From Costus lasius (taxonomy: Eukaryota > Streptophyta > Magnoliopsida > Zingiberales > Costaceae), in the NCBI GenBank assembly GCA_027563935.2, contig CM050449.1:84599178-84663177 (forward strand): a stretch of DNA of 64,000 nucleotides, written 5' to 3'. Position numbers and translations under genes: made by a program. The notes beneath the pieces are model-generated. The model was not told the DNA's origin, did no database searches, and saw only the letters and a program-made list of their open reading frames with translations. Positions 21,669 to 33,371 of this stretch are shown here, piece by piece. Each line of letters starts with the position of its first letter. Position 1 is the stretch's first letter.

Positions 21669-23694
21669 TGTTGGGAAACCCGAAACAAGCCGGTCCCCGA
21701 AACAAGCCGGTCCCAAAAACCCAGTGAAGATCTCTTGCGAGGGGGTCGACACGATGTGATAGTAAGTACCTTTAAGCAATTAGAAGCCGATGTCGATGAA
21801 GGCGCCCAAGTGTTCGCCCTCTGCAGTCTCGCACACACGGATTCCTCAAGTTTTCTTCTTCCTCGCCCGGTGCTAGCCTCGGGAAGAAGATCCATGCCTT
21901 AGGAGAGTTCTCCAAGCAACTTGCGCCACCACCAAGATGTGATGTGCCAAGGAGATGGAAGGAGAAGGGAACACCGCAAGCCTTCTTGTCCCTTTGCACC
22001 AAGGAAAGGAAGAGGAGAAGCATGCTTGCGCCCTTGATGGAAGAAGAAGAGCTTCAAGCTCTCCAAGCCGTCGCCCTCTAATGCTTCACGCCTCCAAGGA
22101 ATTAGCATCAAGAAGAGAGGGGGCGGCAAGGGCTTATTTATAGGAGCAAGAGGCGGTTAGGGGAGAAAGGCAAGTGTTGACAATTAGGGCATGATTCTAG
22201 GAGATTATTTAATCAAGTATACTGATTAAATCTCCACTCCCATATGCGCTTAAGACTTGCCAAAGCAAGTATCAGCCATATGCGCCCATATCATGCCATA
22301 TGAGGCATTAATCCTATCTATGCGCCTAGACCTAGTCAAGGCAATATAATGGATTGCCTAATATGGCTTCGGCGCAAGTCCTAATCCAATTAGGACTCTA
22401 ATTATGTTAATAATCAGCCCACAATTGTCAAACACAATCCAATCAATTATCTTCGGTGATTTATTCAAATCCAATTTGATTTAATCACCTAGGAGATACC
22501 AAACAAGGCATAGGCGCAAATTCTAGTCCAACTAGAATCCCATATGCGCCTATCCTATTAATTCATCCCCATTATACCCTTCAAGCCTCATAGCCCTTCA
22601 ATACAACTTATTAGCAAGCCCAACTAAACAATGGGCCATGCCCAAAGTCCATTATGCATGTTAACCAAGCTATTGGATCCAATCCAATTTAACCCATGGT
22701 CAAATGAGGTTAACCATGGTTAATTTGATCAATATGCTAAAAACGGAAGTTGGCTCCAAAAAGTTTCTTCCATCTCATCAGGCCCATTGGCGCTGATGAA
22801 ATCTCCCAAATAGATCCGAGTTATCCAATAACTCGATCTAAAGGCTACCCGATCAATATGAAAACTCGAGTATCAAGGTGTGCGACCCTATAGGTTCTTC
22901 TAACGCTGGCAGTGCCAACCAAAGGTCATCACAAGCAGTGAGTGGCACCTAGCAGTGCATCGCTGCTACCCAGGTCATTGGAATGGATATCAACATCGAC
23001 ATCCCCATCATCGCAACTAGGTACAGATGCATTACAGTCTCTTTGCCGAACTATCCGATTGGACAAGTGTGTCACCACTTGTTTTCACCCAATCACATGG
23101 TTATGACTAAATCAGGTTTTCACCTGGGTATGGCCATACACTTTCAGTCATAGAACCATAGAGGAGCTCCATGGATATCATGCTTTCCTAAGGAAGGAGC
23201 AAATCCTGTGTCTGTCCATTGACCTTCTCATATGGGTCGTGACATGCTCAATGACAACCGTTATGACCTCCCAACTACGGCGAGGTGTTAGGTTGTATCA
23301 AAGCAAGTCCCTAACCATATAGAATGGTCAATGACCTCAAGTCAAGGGATCAATGCATCTCCTGTCACTTGTGAGGATAACTCATGACACCAAGTCATAG
23401 CCTCACAGCGGGTCTATCCAGTATATCCTCCAATGATATACCCATGTGTCTGCGTTAGCACCACGTGCCTAACCAGCCCACATACCAGTCTCACAAGTAC
23501 CAGAGCTGTCCCATATCCACTTAGGTACATTGACTGGGGACAATCATTTGAGCACAGATCCAATCTGTCTCCAGGGACATTATCATGTAAGTACACAATC
23601 GCAGGTGTAGACAAACAATGATAACGACAATGCCAGAAAGATATATGAATATTAGAGTTAAGTAGTACAAAGATGGACCAAAACTAGGTCCTAG
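21669..23694 (-). repeat. F2-C 5' LTR, outer end truncated
   Basis: A 2,026-bp LTR ending next to the primer binding site (CCCAACA on the minus strand at 21669). It matches 13326-14119 and the F2 LTR 25488-27457. The outer ~17 bases (GGCATATACACCAACA side) are missing at 23694, where it abuts plus-strand pol of F2-F. A donor-like AAAG|GTACTTAC is near 21761-21772 (minus). Confidence 0.88.
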
Positions 23695-25466
23695 TGGGAG
23701 GAAGTTTGACTTGGATGAGGTCCAAGTGCAACCACAAGACATAGAGATGGAACCTGAGCCACCTGTACCAGTTGCTAGGCAACCTGAGGCTCAGACACAG
23801 GCCCTATGTAGGTCTGGGAGAATTCGTCATGCACCTGAGAGGTATGGGTCACTGCCGACCCAACATGACGGAATCTCCATCATTGAGGATGAACCCAGGA
23901 CTTATGATGAGGCGGTCAGTGGACCAGACTCCGAGAGATGGCTTGAGGCCATGCGATCCGAGATGGATTCCATGTCAGCTAACCAAGTTTGGGATTTGGT
24001 TGAGTTACCTGATGGGGTAAAGCCCATAAGGTGTAAATGGGTCTTTCAAGAGGAAGACAGACATGGATGGCAACATAGTTACCTATAAATGTAGACTAGT
24101 GGCTAAGGGATTCAAACAAATCCATGGGGTGGATTATGATGAAACCTTCTCGCCAGTTGCCATGTTCAAATCCATTCGGATTCTGCTTGCTATAGCTGCA
24201 TATCATGATTACGAGATATGGCAGATGGATGTGAAGACAGCTTTCCTTAATGGGAAGCTAGCTGAGGATGTGTATATGACACAACCTGATGGATTCATCC
24301 ATCCTACAGAGGCCAATAAGGTCTGCAGGCTAAAGAGATCCAACTATGGATTAAAGCAAGCATCTCGAAGTTGGAATCTTTGATTTGATGAAGCTGTGAG
24401 AGATTATGGCTTTATCAAAAGTGAATATGACGCCTGTGTATACAAAAAATTCAGTGGGAGCTTGGTGACTTTTCTGGTCTTGTATGTTGATGACATACTA
24501 CTCATTGGGAACGACATCCCTAGTCTTCAAGCTGTGAAGACATGGTTAGGGAAGTATTTTGAGATGAAAGAGTTAGGGGAGGCCGCCTATATCCTAGGCG
24601 TGAGAATCTATAGGGATAGATCCAAGAAGCTCCTAGCCCTTAGTCAGAGTACATACATTGATAAGGTCCTAGAGAGGTTTAGCTTGGAGCAATCCAAGAA
24701 AGGGTACCTTCCAGTGAGACATGGTCTTACTCTCTCAAAGAGCCAGTGTCCCACCACATAGGCTGAGAGGGATGACATGAGTCGAGTGCCCTATGCTTCG
24801 GCAGTAGGATCGATCATGTATGCAATGTTGTGTACTAGACCAGATGTGGCTTATGCTGTGAGCATAACCAGCCGATACCAATCCAATCCTAGAGTACAGC
24901 ACTGGGTGGCTGTAAAGAACATCCTAAAGTATCTGAGAAGAACTAAAGATTTGTTCTTGGTCTATGGGGGATAGGAAGAGCTCAGTATGCAGGGCTACAC
25001 TGATGCGTCTTTCCAGTCTGACCCTGATTACTTCAGATCACAGGCCGGCTATGTGTTTAAGATAAATGGAGGCGTTGTATGCTGGAAGAGCTTCAAGAAA
25101 TCCACCATAGCTGATTCTACAATCGAAGCTGAGTATGTGGCCGCTTTTGAGGCAGCCAAAGAAGCCGTATGGATTAGGAAGTTCATTTCTGAACTTCAGG
25201 TGGTTCCCAGTGCACTGAATCCCATTGAAATCTACTGTGATAACAATGGAGCAATTGCACAAGCCAAGGAACCAAGGTCTCATCAAAAATCCAAACACAT
25301 ACTCAGGAGATTTCACCTGATCAGAGAGATCAACGACAGAGGTGATGTCAAGATTAGCAGAGTTGACACAGAGAACAATCTAGCAGACCCATTGACCAAG
25401 GCTTTGGCACAGCAGAAGCATGATGGTCACGCTAGAGATATGGGGTTAAGATTTCTCAACCTCTAG
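23695..25466 (+). pseudogene. F2-F RT / RNase H, 5'-truncated and broken
   Basis: Starts abruptly at the integrase/RT linker (KFDLDEVQVQPQD) and runs through RT (WQMDVKTAFLNGKL, YVDDILLIGND, KELGEAAYILGVRIYRDRSKKLLALSQST) and RNase H (GYTDASFQSD, EAEYVAA, CDNNGAIAQAKEP). It has one extra T near 24044 causing a frameshift, then TGA at 24381-24383 (CGA in the family), TAG at 24759-24761 and TAG at 24972-24974. It ends 11 bases before the polypurine tract. Gag, protease and integrase are absent. Confidence 0.9.
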
Positions 25467-25476
25467 GTCTTAGTGC

Positions 25477-25487
25477 AAGTGGGAGAT
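25477..25487 (+). other. F2-F polypurine tract
   Basis: AAGTGGGAGAT immediately before the LTR TG, identical to the F1 tract. Confidence 0.85.
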
Positions 25488-27457
25488 TGTTAGTGTATAT
25501 GCCCTAAGGACCTAATTCTGGTCCGTTATTTGTACTACTTGACATTGATATTTATATCATACTGGCATTGTCGTTATCATTATTTGTTTACATCTGCGAA
25601 CATGTACTTATATGATAATGTCCCTAGAGACAGATTGGATCTGTGCTCAAACTATTGTCCCTAGTCAATGTACCTTAGTGGATATGGGATAGCTATGGTA
25701 CTTGTAAGACTGGTATATGGGCTAGTTAGGCACGAGGTGCTAACGCAGGGGTATATCAGTGGTAGATATACTGGACCGACCCGCTGTGAGGCAATGACTT
25801 GGTGTCACGAGTTATCCTCACAAGTGATAGGAGATGCATTGATCCCTTGACTTGAGGTCATTGGCCATTCTATATGGTTAGGGATATGCTTTGATACAAC
25901 CTAACGCCTTGCCGTAGTTGGGAGGTAATAACGGTTGTCATTGGGCATGTCACGACCCATATGAGAAGGTCAATGCACAGACATAGGATTTGCCCCTTCC
26001 TAAGGGAAGTATGATATCCATGGAGCTCCTCTATGGTTCTATGACTGAAAGTGTATCGCCATACCCAGGTTAGACCTGATTTAGTCATAGCCATGAGATT
26101 GGATAGAAACAAGTGGTGACACATTTGGCCAATCGGATATCAGTTCGGCAAAGAGACTGTAATGCATCTGTACCTGGTTGCGATGATGGGGATGTCGATG
26201 TCGATATCCATTCCGATGACTTGGGTAGCAGCGATGCACTGCTAGGTGCCACTCACTGCTTGTGGTGACCTTAGGTCAGCACTGCCAACGTCAGAGGAAC
26301 CTACAGGGTCGCACACCTTGATACTCGAGTTCTCGTATTGATCGAGAAGCCTTATGATCGAGTTATTAGATAACTCGGATCTATTTGGGAAATTTCATCA
26401 GCGCCGATGGGTCTGATGAGATGGAAGAGACTTATTAGAGCCAACTTCCATTTTTGGCATATTGACCAAATTAACCATGGTTAACTAGGTTTGACCTTGG
26501 GTTATGTTGGATTGGATCCAATGGGTTGAGTGACATGCATAATGGACATTGGACAAGACCCATTCTATGATTGGGCTTATTAATAAGTTAAATGGCTTAA
26601 GGAGAAGGATGTGTAGGCGCATGGTTAACCCTAGTTAGACTAGGGTTGGCGCCTACGACACATATGGTTAATATAAGTTGATATTAATTATTTGTGGGTT
26701 ATTTAATTAATTAATTTAAATAATTGTATGGAGTCCTATTTAATAGGCCTGATTATTTAAATTATTAATTAGAGTCCTAATTGGATTAGGACTTGATTAT
26801 TTAAATGATTAATTAGAATCCTAATTGGATTAGGACTTAATTAAATCATTAAAATAATCCTATTCCTACTTCTTCTCCTAGCCACTACTCTAACCGCCCC
26901 TTGCTCTATATAATGAGCCCTAGCCGCCCCCTCTCATGACACACAACTTATTGAAGGCGTGAGAACAAGAGGAGGGGCGAGAGCAAGAGGAGCAAGAGGA
27001 GTTGGCGCATCTCTTCATCAACCAAGCCGCAAGCACTTCTTCTTCTTCATCCTTGGTGCTTCTTCTATTGAAGGTGGTGCAAGTGTGCCTTGTGCTTGGC
27101 GGCATCTCCCTCTTCCTTCTTCATCCTTGGCGCATATACCTTGGAGGTGGCGCAAGTTGAGAAGAAGGTGACCAAAGGCTTGGATCTTCTTCCCGAGGCT
27201 AGCACCGGGCGTGGAAGAAGAGGACTCGAGGTGATCCGTGTGTGTGAGACTGCAGAGGGCGCACGCTTGGGCACCTACTTCGACATCAGCCTCGCCTTGC
27301 TCAAGGTATTTTCTATCTCATCATGTCGACTCTTTCGCATGCGAACTTCACTGGGTTTTTGGGACTGGCCTATTTCGGGGATATTCTTCCGCTGCGCAAT
27401 GTATTTGTGTCCATAAACCTCTGAAAAATTGTAAAATATCCCCGGGGTTTCCCAACA
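25488..27457 (+). repeat. F2-F 3' LTR (1,970 bp)
   Basis: Runs from TGTTAGTGTATATGCCC to CCCAACA. It is inverted relative to the F2-C LTR at 21669-23694. The end contains AAG|GTATTT (around 27306), a donor-like site. It abuts Athila gag coding sequence at 27458, so the original insertion was into that element. The stretch 26600-26860 is AT-rich with repeated TTAATTAGAGTCCTAATTGG-type words. Confidence 0.9.
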
Positions 27458-28332
27458 GTTTACCACCTCAAAAGGGTGATGAACCAAAAGGAGATGAATT
27501 ATGTGAGAAGGACAATCCTAACCCTAACTCACCTCCACCCTATAGACCACCAATACCTTTTCCTCAGAGGTTAGTTCAAAACAAATTAGACAAGAAGTTT
27601 GGCAAATTCCTTGAAATCCTGAAAAAGCTTTATGTTAACATTCCATTTACTGAAGCTATTACTGAAATGCCATCTTATGCAAAATTTTTAAAGGAGATTT
27701 TGTCTAACAAAAGGAAATTAGATGATTATGGTACTTGCATGGTTACTCTAACTGAAGATTGTAGTGCAGTCATTCAAAATAAACTGCCACCTAAACTGAA
27801 AGATCTAGGTAGTTTTTCTATACCATGTTCTATAGGCACTATGGCTTTTGACCGAGCCTTATGTGACTTAGGTGCAAGTGTTAGTCTAATGCCTCTTTCC
27901 ACTTACAGGAAACCGAATCTTGGAGAGCAAAAGCCTGCATCTATATCCTTGCAGCTCGTAGACTCATCGGTAAAGTATCCTGTAGGTATTTTGGAAAATG
28001 TGCCAATAAAGATAGGTGAGTTTTTCATACCCGCTGATTTTGTAGTGTTAGACATGGAGGAAAATTCTAGAAATCTTATAATTCTTGGGAGACCTCTATT
28101 GGCCACTACTAAGGCAAACATAGATGTGAAAGAGGGAAAGATTACTTTTGATATTTGTGATAACAAGATTGAATTTAATCTTAATGATTCATTGAACAAA
28201 CTTTCATACTCAAGATCTTGTTGTAGTGTTGAAATATTTAATGATGATACTTATGATGTTTCAAGTTTATTTGATGAACCCTCAAATTATGAAATTAACA
28301 ATTCTTCTGAGGATGTTGATAAAGGGATGTAA
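27458..28332 (+). pseudogene. Athila-type gag C-terminus and aspartic protease
   Basis: Plus-strand Ty3/gypsy fragment cut at its left by the F2-F LTR. It has a proline-rich region, then PFPQRLVQNKLDKKFGKFLEILKKLYVNIPF-type text (the usual segment before Athila protease), and the protease with DLGASVSLMPLS, VKYPVGILENVPIKIG and IILGRPLLATTKANIDV. Catalytic Asp is in the DLGAS motif at 27865. The frame stops at TAA 28330-28332 but stays open a further 54 codons to TAG 28495, including an arginine/lysine-rich block. RT, RNase H and integrase do not follow. Confidence 0.88.
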
Positions 28333-28559
28333 GAGAAGAAGAACAAAAATTCTAGAAGAAGGAGAAAAAGGAGAAGAAGATCTAGATTATTTGACAAAGG
28401 AAAAAACATTTGGAACAAAATTGGAAAGTATTTCAAGGCTGAGCCTTATGTGGCTCAATGGGATGCCCAAACAAAAGAAAAATCAGAAGGGCAATAGCGG
28501 AATTCACGATCACACCCAAGTGTTAAAGGGTCAAGCTAATGACCTTTAAATTAGCGCTT

Positions 28560-28577
28560 CTTGGGAGGCAACCCAAG
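28560..28577 (+). other. Athila hairpin motif
   Basis: CTTGGGAGGCAACCCAAG is a 6-bp inverted repeat with an AGGCAA loop, preceded by TTAGCGCTT. I recall this as a widespread marker after the pol region of plant Athila/Tat elements. Here it follows protease directly, which implies an internal deletion or a non-autonomous design. Confidence 0.65.
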
Positions 28578-28681
28578 CTTTCTAACTTTAGTTTTGCTTT
28601 CTTTTATTTACTTTATTTTAATTTTATTTTAGGACTAATTTTTATAATTTTTTTCTATAGGAATCAAGATTTGGCATGAAA

Positions 28682-29095
28682 ATACGGCACTACCGTAACA
28701 TCCTTTACGGTACCGTAATCCCGGTTATTTTTACCCAGAGAGTTTTAACCCGTTACGGTACCGCCGTAAATTCCTTTACGGTACCGTATTTTGTGACAAA
28801 ATCTTCCCGAGAGTTTTTTGTTTTACGGCCATACCGTAAACTTGTTTACGGTGCCGTAAGTTTTGAATTTTTAAATTTTCAATTTTTTGAATTTTGAATT
28901 TTTTTTGAATTTTGAATTTATTAAAAAAATATATAAAAATATTTTTTCTGATCAATATTACGACACCACCGTAAACTGCTTTATGGTGTCGTAACCGTTG
29001 CAGCTTTTCGACCTGAGAGTTTTTACCATTACGGCATTGCCGTAAACTCCTTTACGGCCGTAAATATATCTGAAAAACGCGATAAAGGTGCCGTA
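28682..29095 (+). repeat. ~70-bp tandem palindrome array I (Athila internal)
   Basis: Units begin near 28682, 28753, 28823, 28958 and 29029 (spacing 71, 70, 135, 71). Each holds TTACGGCANNRCCGTAA then TTTACGGTRCCGTAA, with a GAGAGTTTT word ~15-20 bases before. The double gap at 28870-28957 is A/T-rich. It is homologous to array II at 48529-48860. Confidence 0.75.
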
Positions 29096-29601
29096 ACCTA
29101 ATTTCTTCTGCTACCGTTTTGAGGTTTTCCTCGCTCGCTCGTACACCGATCTTGAAGCTCTGACCTTCCCCAACCTTCGGAAGACTCAGGCGACCCTTTC
29201 CGTCCGGTTATCGCCGCCAATCTGGTACTCTCTCGTCCGATTTCACTGTTCTAGCGAGTTTTGACCTAGTTTCCGCCCCCTTTGCTCGTGTGCTTCCATT
29301 TCTCAACCAATTTTGGGACTTTTTGTTTCTATCTGCTCGTGATAAGATAGGCTTTCGATTCTCTCTTGTTTCAAGAAATTCGAACCAATTTCTAGGGAGA
29401 TCTGCGCTGAAACGTGATGAACGAGTTTAGGTTTTACTGTTCACCGTCGCCCTTTTCGATTTTTCATTGATCTCTGGGTCCAAGCATGATTTCAAGTTGA
29501 CATCTTACTTGATTAATGTTGTTGATGATGATTGGAAGTGTCATTCCTATTTATTTTTCTATATTTATGTTGAATCTTAGTTGCAGCTTGTGATTGAAAC
29601 A
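29096..29601 (+). other. Athila non-coding spacer before env-like ORF
   Basis: A pyrimidine-rich stretch without a convincing ORF. It ends in a T-rich run and CTTAG (~29575-29580), a possible splice acceptor just before the env-like start. Subgenomic splicing for this ORF is plausible for Athila but not demonstrated here. Confidence 0.55.
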
Positions 29602-31026
29602 ATGCCACCAAGAACCAAGGGGATTGTCACCAAAAGAAAAGGAAAGGCACCAGCTGAGCCCTCCTTTCCACCCAACCCGCATGGAATTTTGTTCAGGAAT
29701 GAAATTCAAGCTGCAAGATATAATCAACTAGTTGAGAGAAGAGTAATTGCCACCAAGTATGCTGATAAGAGAACCATGGAGACATTGGGTTTTCATGAAG
29801 ATGTCATGTGGATGTTTGAGCAAATCAAAGCCCATAGATTCTTCCAAATGACACCACAAACATATCTACCATTGGTGCTTGAATTTCTGAGTAGTTTCAA
29901 GGTGCAGCTGCATGAGTATAGTGAAAGACATGCAGATGGTTATATCACCTTCCGCATAGCTAATGTAGAAAGGTAGCTGTCCATGCAAGACTTGAGAACC
30001 ATCTTCCAATTTGGTACAGGAGGCCGCACATCAGTTTCAGTGGGGTATGCTGAGGATGTGTTTTGGAACCAAATAACTGAAGAGACCCACTTTTCAGCAC
30101 TTACTGCTAGAGCTTCAAAGATTTCCAATCCTTGCATCAAGTATGTTCACAGAGTTTTGGCCCACACTGTCTTTGGTAGAGGTGACAGTGATGGGATGGT
30201 AAGGCAAGCTAAGTTGTTCTTTTTATGGAGTATGCTATTTGGATATCCCTTATATGTTGTCTTTTTCTTCATGAAACACTTGGAAAAAGTTTTTAGGGCA
30301 AAGAAAGGAGCTATTGTGATAGGTGGTTTCATTACACCTCTAGCCCTGTACTTGAGAGTTGAGCCCTATGGGACAGAGATTGCAAGAGGGAGTCCAAGAC
30401 TTGACTTAGAGTCTTGTGTTGCAATGAAAATGGTGATAAGAGAAGGAGACGGCTTTTCACTGATTCTTGGACCTAAAGGACATACGTTACCACTTCCATG
30501 CACCAAGAAGACCATAGTTAGAAACCAAGAGAACTGGAGGTTGGTTCCAGAAGACGCCGGCATTGCTATGCCACCCCCTCTCAGTACCATACCACCACCA
30601 CCCTGGGGTAGTAATGATGATCCTTTTGGGATGGGCATGGAGCAGCCATCTAGAGCTGCAGATTCTTCCACACATCCAGACTCAGGCAGCAGATTCTCTA
30701 GTGCCTTCGATCCCGGATTTAGATACCTCTCCACTCAGCTGTACCAACAGGAGCAGAGGATGGAGAGAGTGATGAACACAATGAGTGACATGAGAGGTTC
30801 CATAGGCTAGATGACTGATTCTATGCATCACTTGAATAAAGACATTGAAAATCTGAGTACCTACATGGAGGAGATGGGAAATTTCTTGTATGAACGCTTC
30901 GATTTTCAGGATCCTTGGAGGAGTGGAGAGTATGGAGGGCATCAGAGAACACCACCTACTGATCGTATAGACGCCGCAGCACAGAGCACCGAAGAGATAG
31001 GATCTGATGGCGGTGAAGATTGGTAG
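29602..31026 (+). pseudogene. Athila env-like / ATHILA ORF-1 family protein, two in-frame stops
   Basis: One frame of 475 codons starting at ATG 29602. It is interrupted by TAG at 29974-29976 and 30808-30810, both apparently former CAG codons, and ends at 31024-31026. The N-terminus is basic; ETLGFHEDVMWMFEQI and RFFQMTPQTYLPLVLEFLSS match the family long annotated as ATHILA ORF-1 or putative plant transposon protein. The central part has NPCIKYVHRVLAHTVFGRGDS and a hydrophobic stretch (FFLWSMLFGYPLYVVFFFMK). The C-terminus is proline-rich, then predicted coiled coil. Function in Athila is unproven; an envelope role is only by position. Confidence 0.82.
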
Positions 31027-31707
31027 AGTCTTGTGAGTATCACTTTTCCCTTTTATCTTTTGTCTTTCACTTTAAGTATCTTATTGATATTTCATGTGTT
31101 GAAGGGAAGGATGCTTCTTCTACACCTTTGTGTCCACCAGCACTACTACTCTATTTTTCATGTTTATCTTTTCGATCTTCGATGGGGTTGTATAATGATT
31201 ATGATGATATTCTTTTCAATATGGTTGTATTCACTTGATAATATTTTGATGACATTACATGATGATGATGAGCAAATTTTGATATGAATGGCCTTGATCT
31301 ACCTTTGGGATTATTGTATATGGCTTGATTGATGTTTGATATAGATGAGTGAATCCAAAATTGAGACTAGAATAAGGCCTATCATGTCAAATTTATTTCT
31401 CTTATACATATCTACTTTTGAAATTCTTCATTGGTTGAGGAGTAAGATTTTAGGGAGATATGTTGTTTGAAAATTTGATTTAAAAGTGAAACTACTTCTT
31501 GAATAAAATCGGCATATGAGTATGAATACTTGAATTGATATTGATTGACTAGTCTAATTGAGGTTTTGTTTATTTTACTATTTGTTGGGAAAAAGAATCC
31601 AAAATCCACAAAAATAGTGAGAGACTCCCCTACTTGGCACTGTGTAAAATTGATAGTGGTACCGAACGACATGGGTTGAAGTCTAAAAAGAAATGAGAGG
31701 AATCTAT
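31027..31707 (+). other. Athila 3' non-coding region, left part
   Basis: AT-rich, no supported ORF. It is the 3' untranslated part of the Athila element, interrupted at 31708 by F1-D; the sequence resumes at 47803. TCTAT at 31703-31707 is the candidate target duplication of F1-D, whose other end is lost. Confidence 0.65.
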
Positions 31708-33371
31708 TGTTGGGGTATGCCCTTAAGGCTAATGTTTGAGGCCTTGGGATTATATCAGTATCATGTATAAACTTCATGTTTATAAAGGCAATGGTTGTTA
31801 TTCATGTTGTTGCATTATCTGCTGTCATATGTATACTTCTGAATAATGTCTCAATGCTGTTCAGCTTGGCTGACATGGAGTTAAGTCCTTAGTCGAGATA
31901 TCTTGGTGAACATGAGACAGCCTTGATATGATTGAGACTAATATGTGTTCTAATCTTATAGGATGCTTCGAGCATGGAATAAGATGTAGACTCATGGGTA
32001 CATTGGATGTACTGGACAGACCCTACTAGGATATTCAATTGCTTGTCACAATGTGAATAATCCTTGTATGCAACAAGTGGCATATTTCCTCTGACTTGAG
32101 ATCACTTGTGTTTCTAAATGATGATTGTCATTGTTTTGAGGTAGTTCAATATCATTTGAAACATAATGGTTATAGACTATCTTGGATAATGATCATGAGT
32201 CAGGTTAGGACACTAGTGATAGATAAAGGATTGCCGTCTCCCAGTTTGGAGTGTGATGTTCTATAGGAGCCCCCTGGATGAGATGATTGAGAAAGTGTAT
32301 GGCCATACCCAGGTGACTATGTTCATCTGATCTAATCATTCTCATCATATTGGAGCTACAAGCTTGACTCGCTTGTCCAATAAGAACATCCAGTGGCAAA
32401 GGAAACATGTATGCCTAGTGAGTTGATTCACACTTGTGCTGTGGTTTGGGTGTAGTCTTGGAAGACTCTTTCCTTTATATTGGGAGACAGTGATGTGTTG
32501 CTAGATACCCCTCGCTGATCGTGATAACGTAAGTTATCGTTACCGACATTTAAAGGAAACCCTTAGGGTCGCACAATTTGATGATATGGCTTACTTAAGT
32601 CAGATCGTGTGGACTGAATTGTTTGGGTTCAGTTTAAAGGAGTTTAAACTCTAATTGTAAGTGAGATCTGGTCTGATCATGTTTGATTGATTAGGGCTTG
32701 AGATCGGTAAGCTTCGATCGAGAGTATTGATGTTAGATCGGTGAGATCAAGAGCATCAAGAGATGAACGGTTAGATCTGGAACCTTAGGGTTTAATATGA
32801 TCTAGACCAAGTGGCTTGGGTAATTTGGTCTTTGAACCAAACCAAATTGAACCGGCTCATGAGTGAGTGCTTGGTTCAATGGGAGAGTTTTGATGGTTCA
32901 CTTGGGTGAACGCATGAAACGTAGAGAGTTACTATTTTTGGAAGGCGGTTTTCCAAATTGGAAACGCTCCCACGATTGTAACGTCGCTCGCCTCTCTCAA
33001 TTGCTCTCGTGTGTGGTGAACTTCTTCTTCACGGAAAAGAGGTAGAGAGTTTTCGAGCCCTAGCCGCAAGAGGAACATCTAACCCCTTTCATTCGATCAA
33101 GGATACTTGAATATCTTTGCTAGCACAAAGATCACCAAGGAGGAGCCATCTCTCTTCTTGTGTGCGGCAACTTTGGAGGAGACCCCTTTCGATCTCTGCT
33201 TCCAAGTCGTCACCTTCCTCATGGAACTGGTATGGATCTCATTTGATTTATACAATCTCAAGAGTTGATCATATGTACTTACATTCGATCTTTTGAAACC
33301 CTAGATTCCGCTATAAAATTTATTTGCGCCACCTATTAGGGTTTCGCCCCCCTTGATTAAGGGGACTTACA
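31708..33371 (+). repeat. F1-D 5' LTR (1,664 bp)
   Basis: TGTTGGGGTATGCCC to TTACA, followed by a primer binding site. It is nearly identical to 46421-47802, supporting that these are the two LTRs of one element split by F1-E. ATG-GAA-CTG followed by GTATGG is at 33221-33234. Confidence 0.92.

Noticed and set aside
27238..27457. N-terminal extension of the Athila gag-protease ORF
   Set aside because: These codons lie within the F2-F 3' LTR; the real Athila sequence starts at 27458.
13326..27457. C plus F as one element that integrated into itself
   Set aside because: Autointegration should join at the exact LTR end; here ~17 bases are missing, and both pol copies differ and have separate 3' LTRs.
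28682..29095. Regular repeats that could be read as a CRISPR array
   Set aside because: Plant nuclear context, degenerate palindromic units with similar spacers and no cas genes; it is a tandem repeat in an Athila element.
31889..32083. Short ORF repeated in several F1 LTRs (also 38204-38398, 45610-45804, 46601-46795) and another at 32205-32408, 37854-38087, 54661-54888, 58682-58885
   Set aside because: They recur only because the LTRs are recent copies; strand and frame show no coding signature and no domain is recognised.
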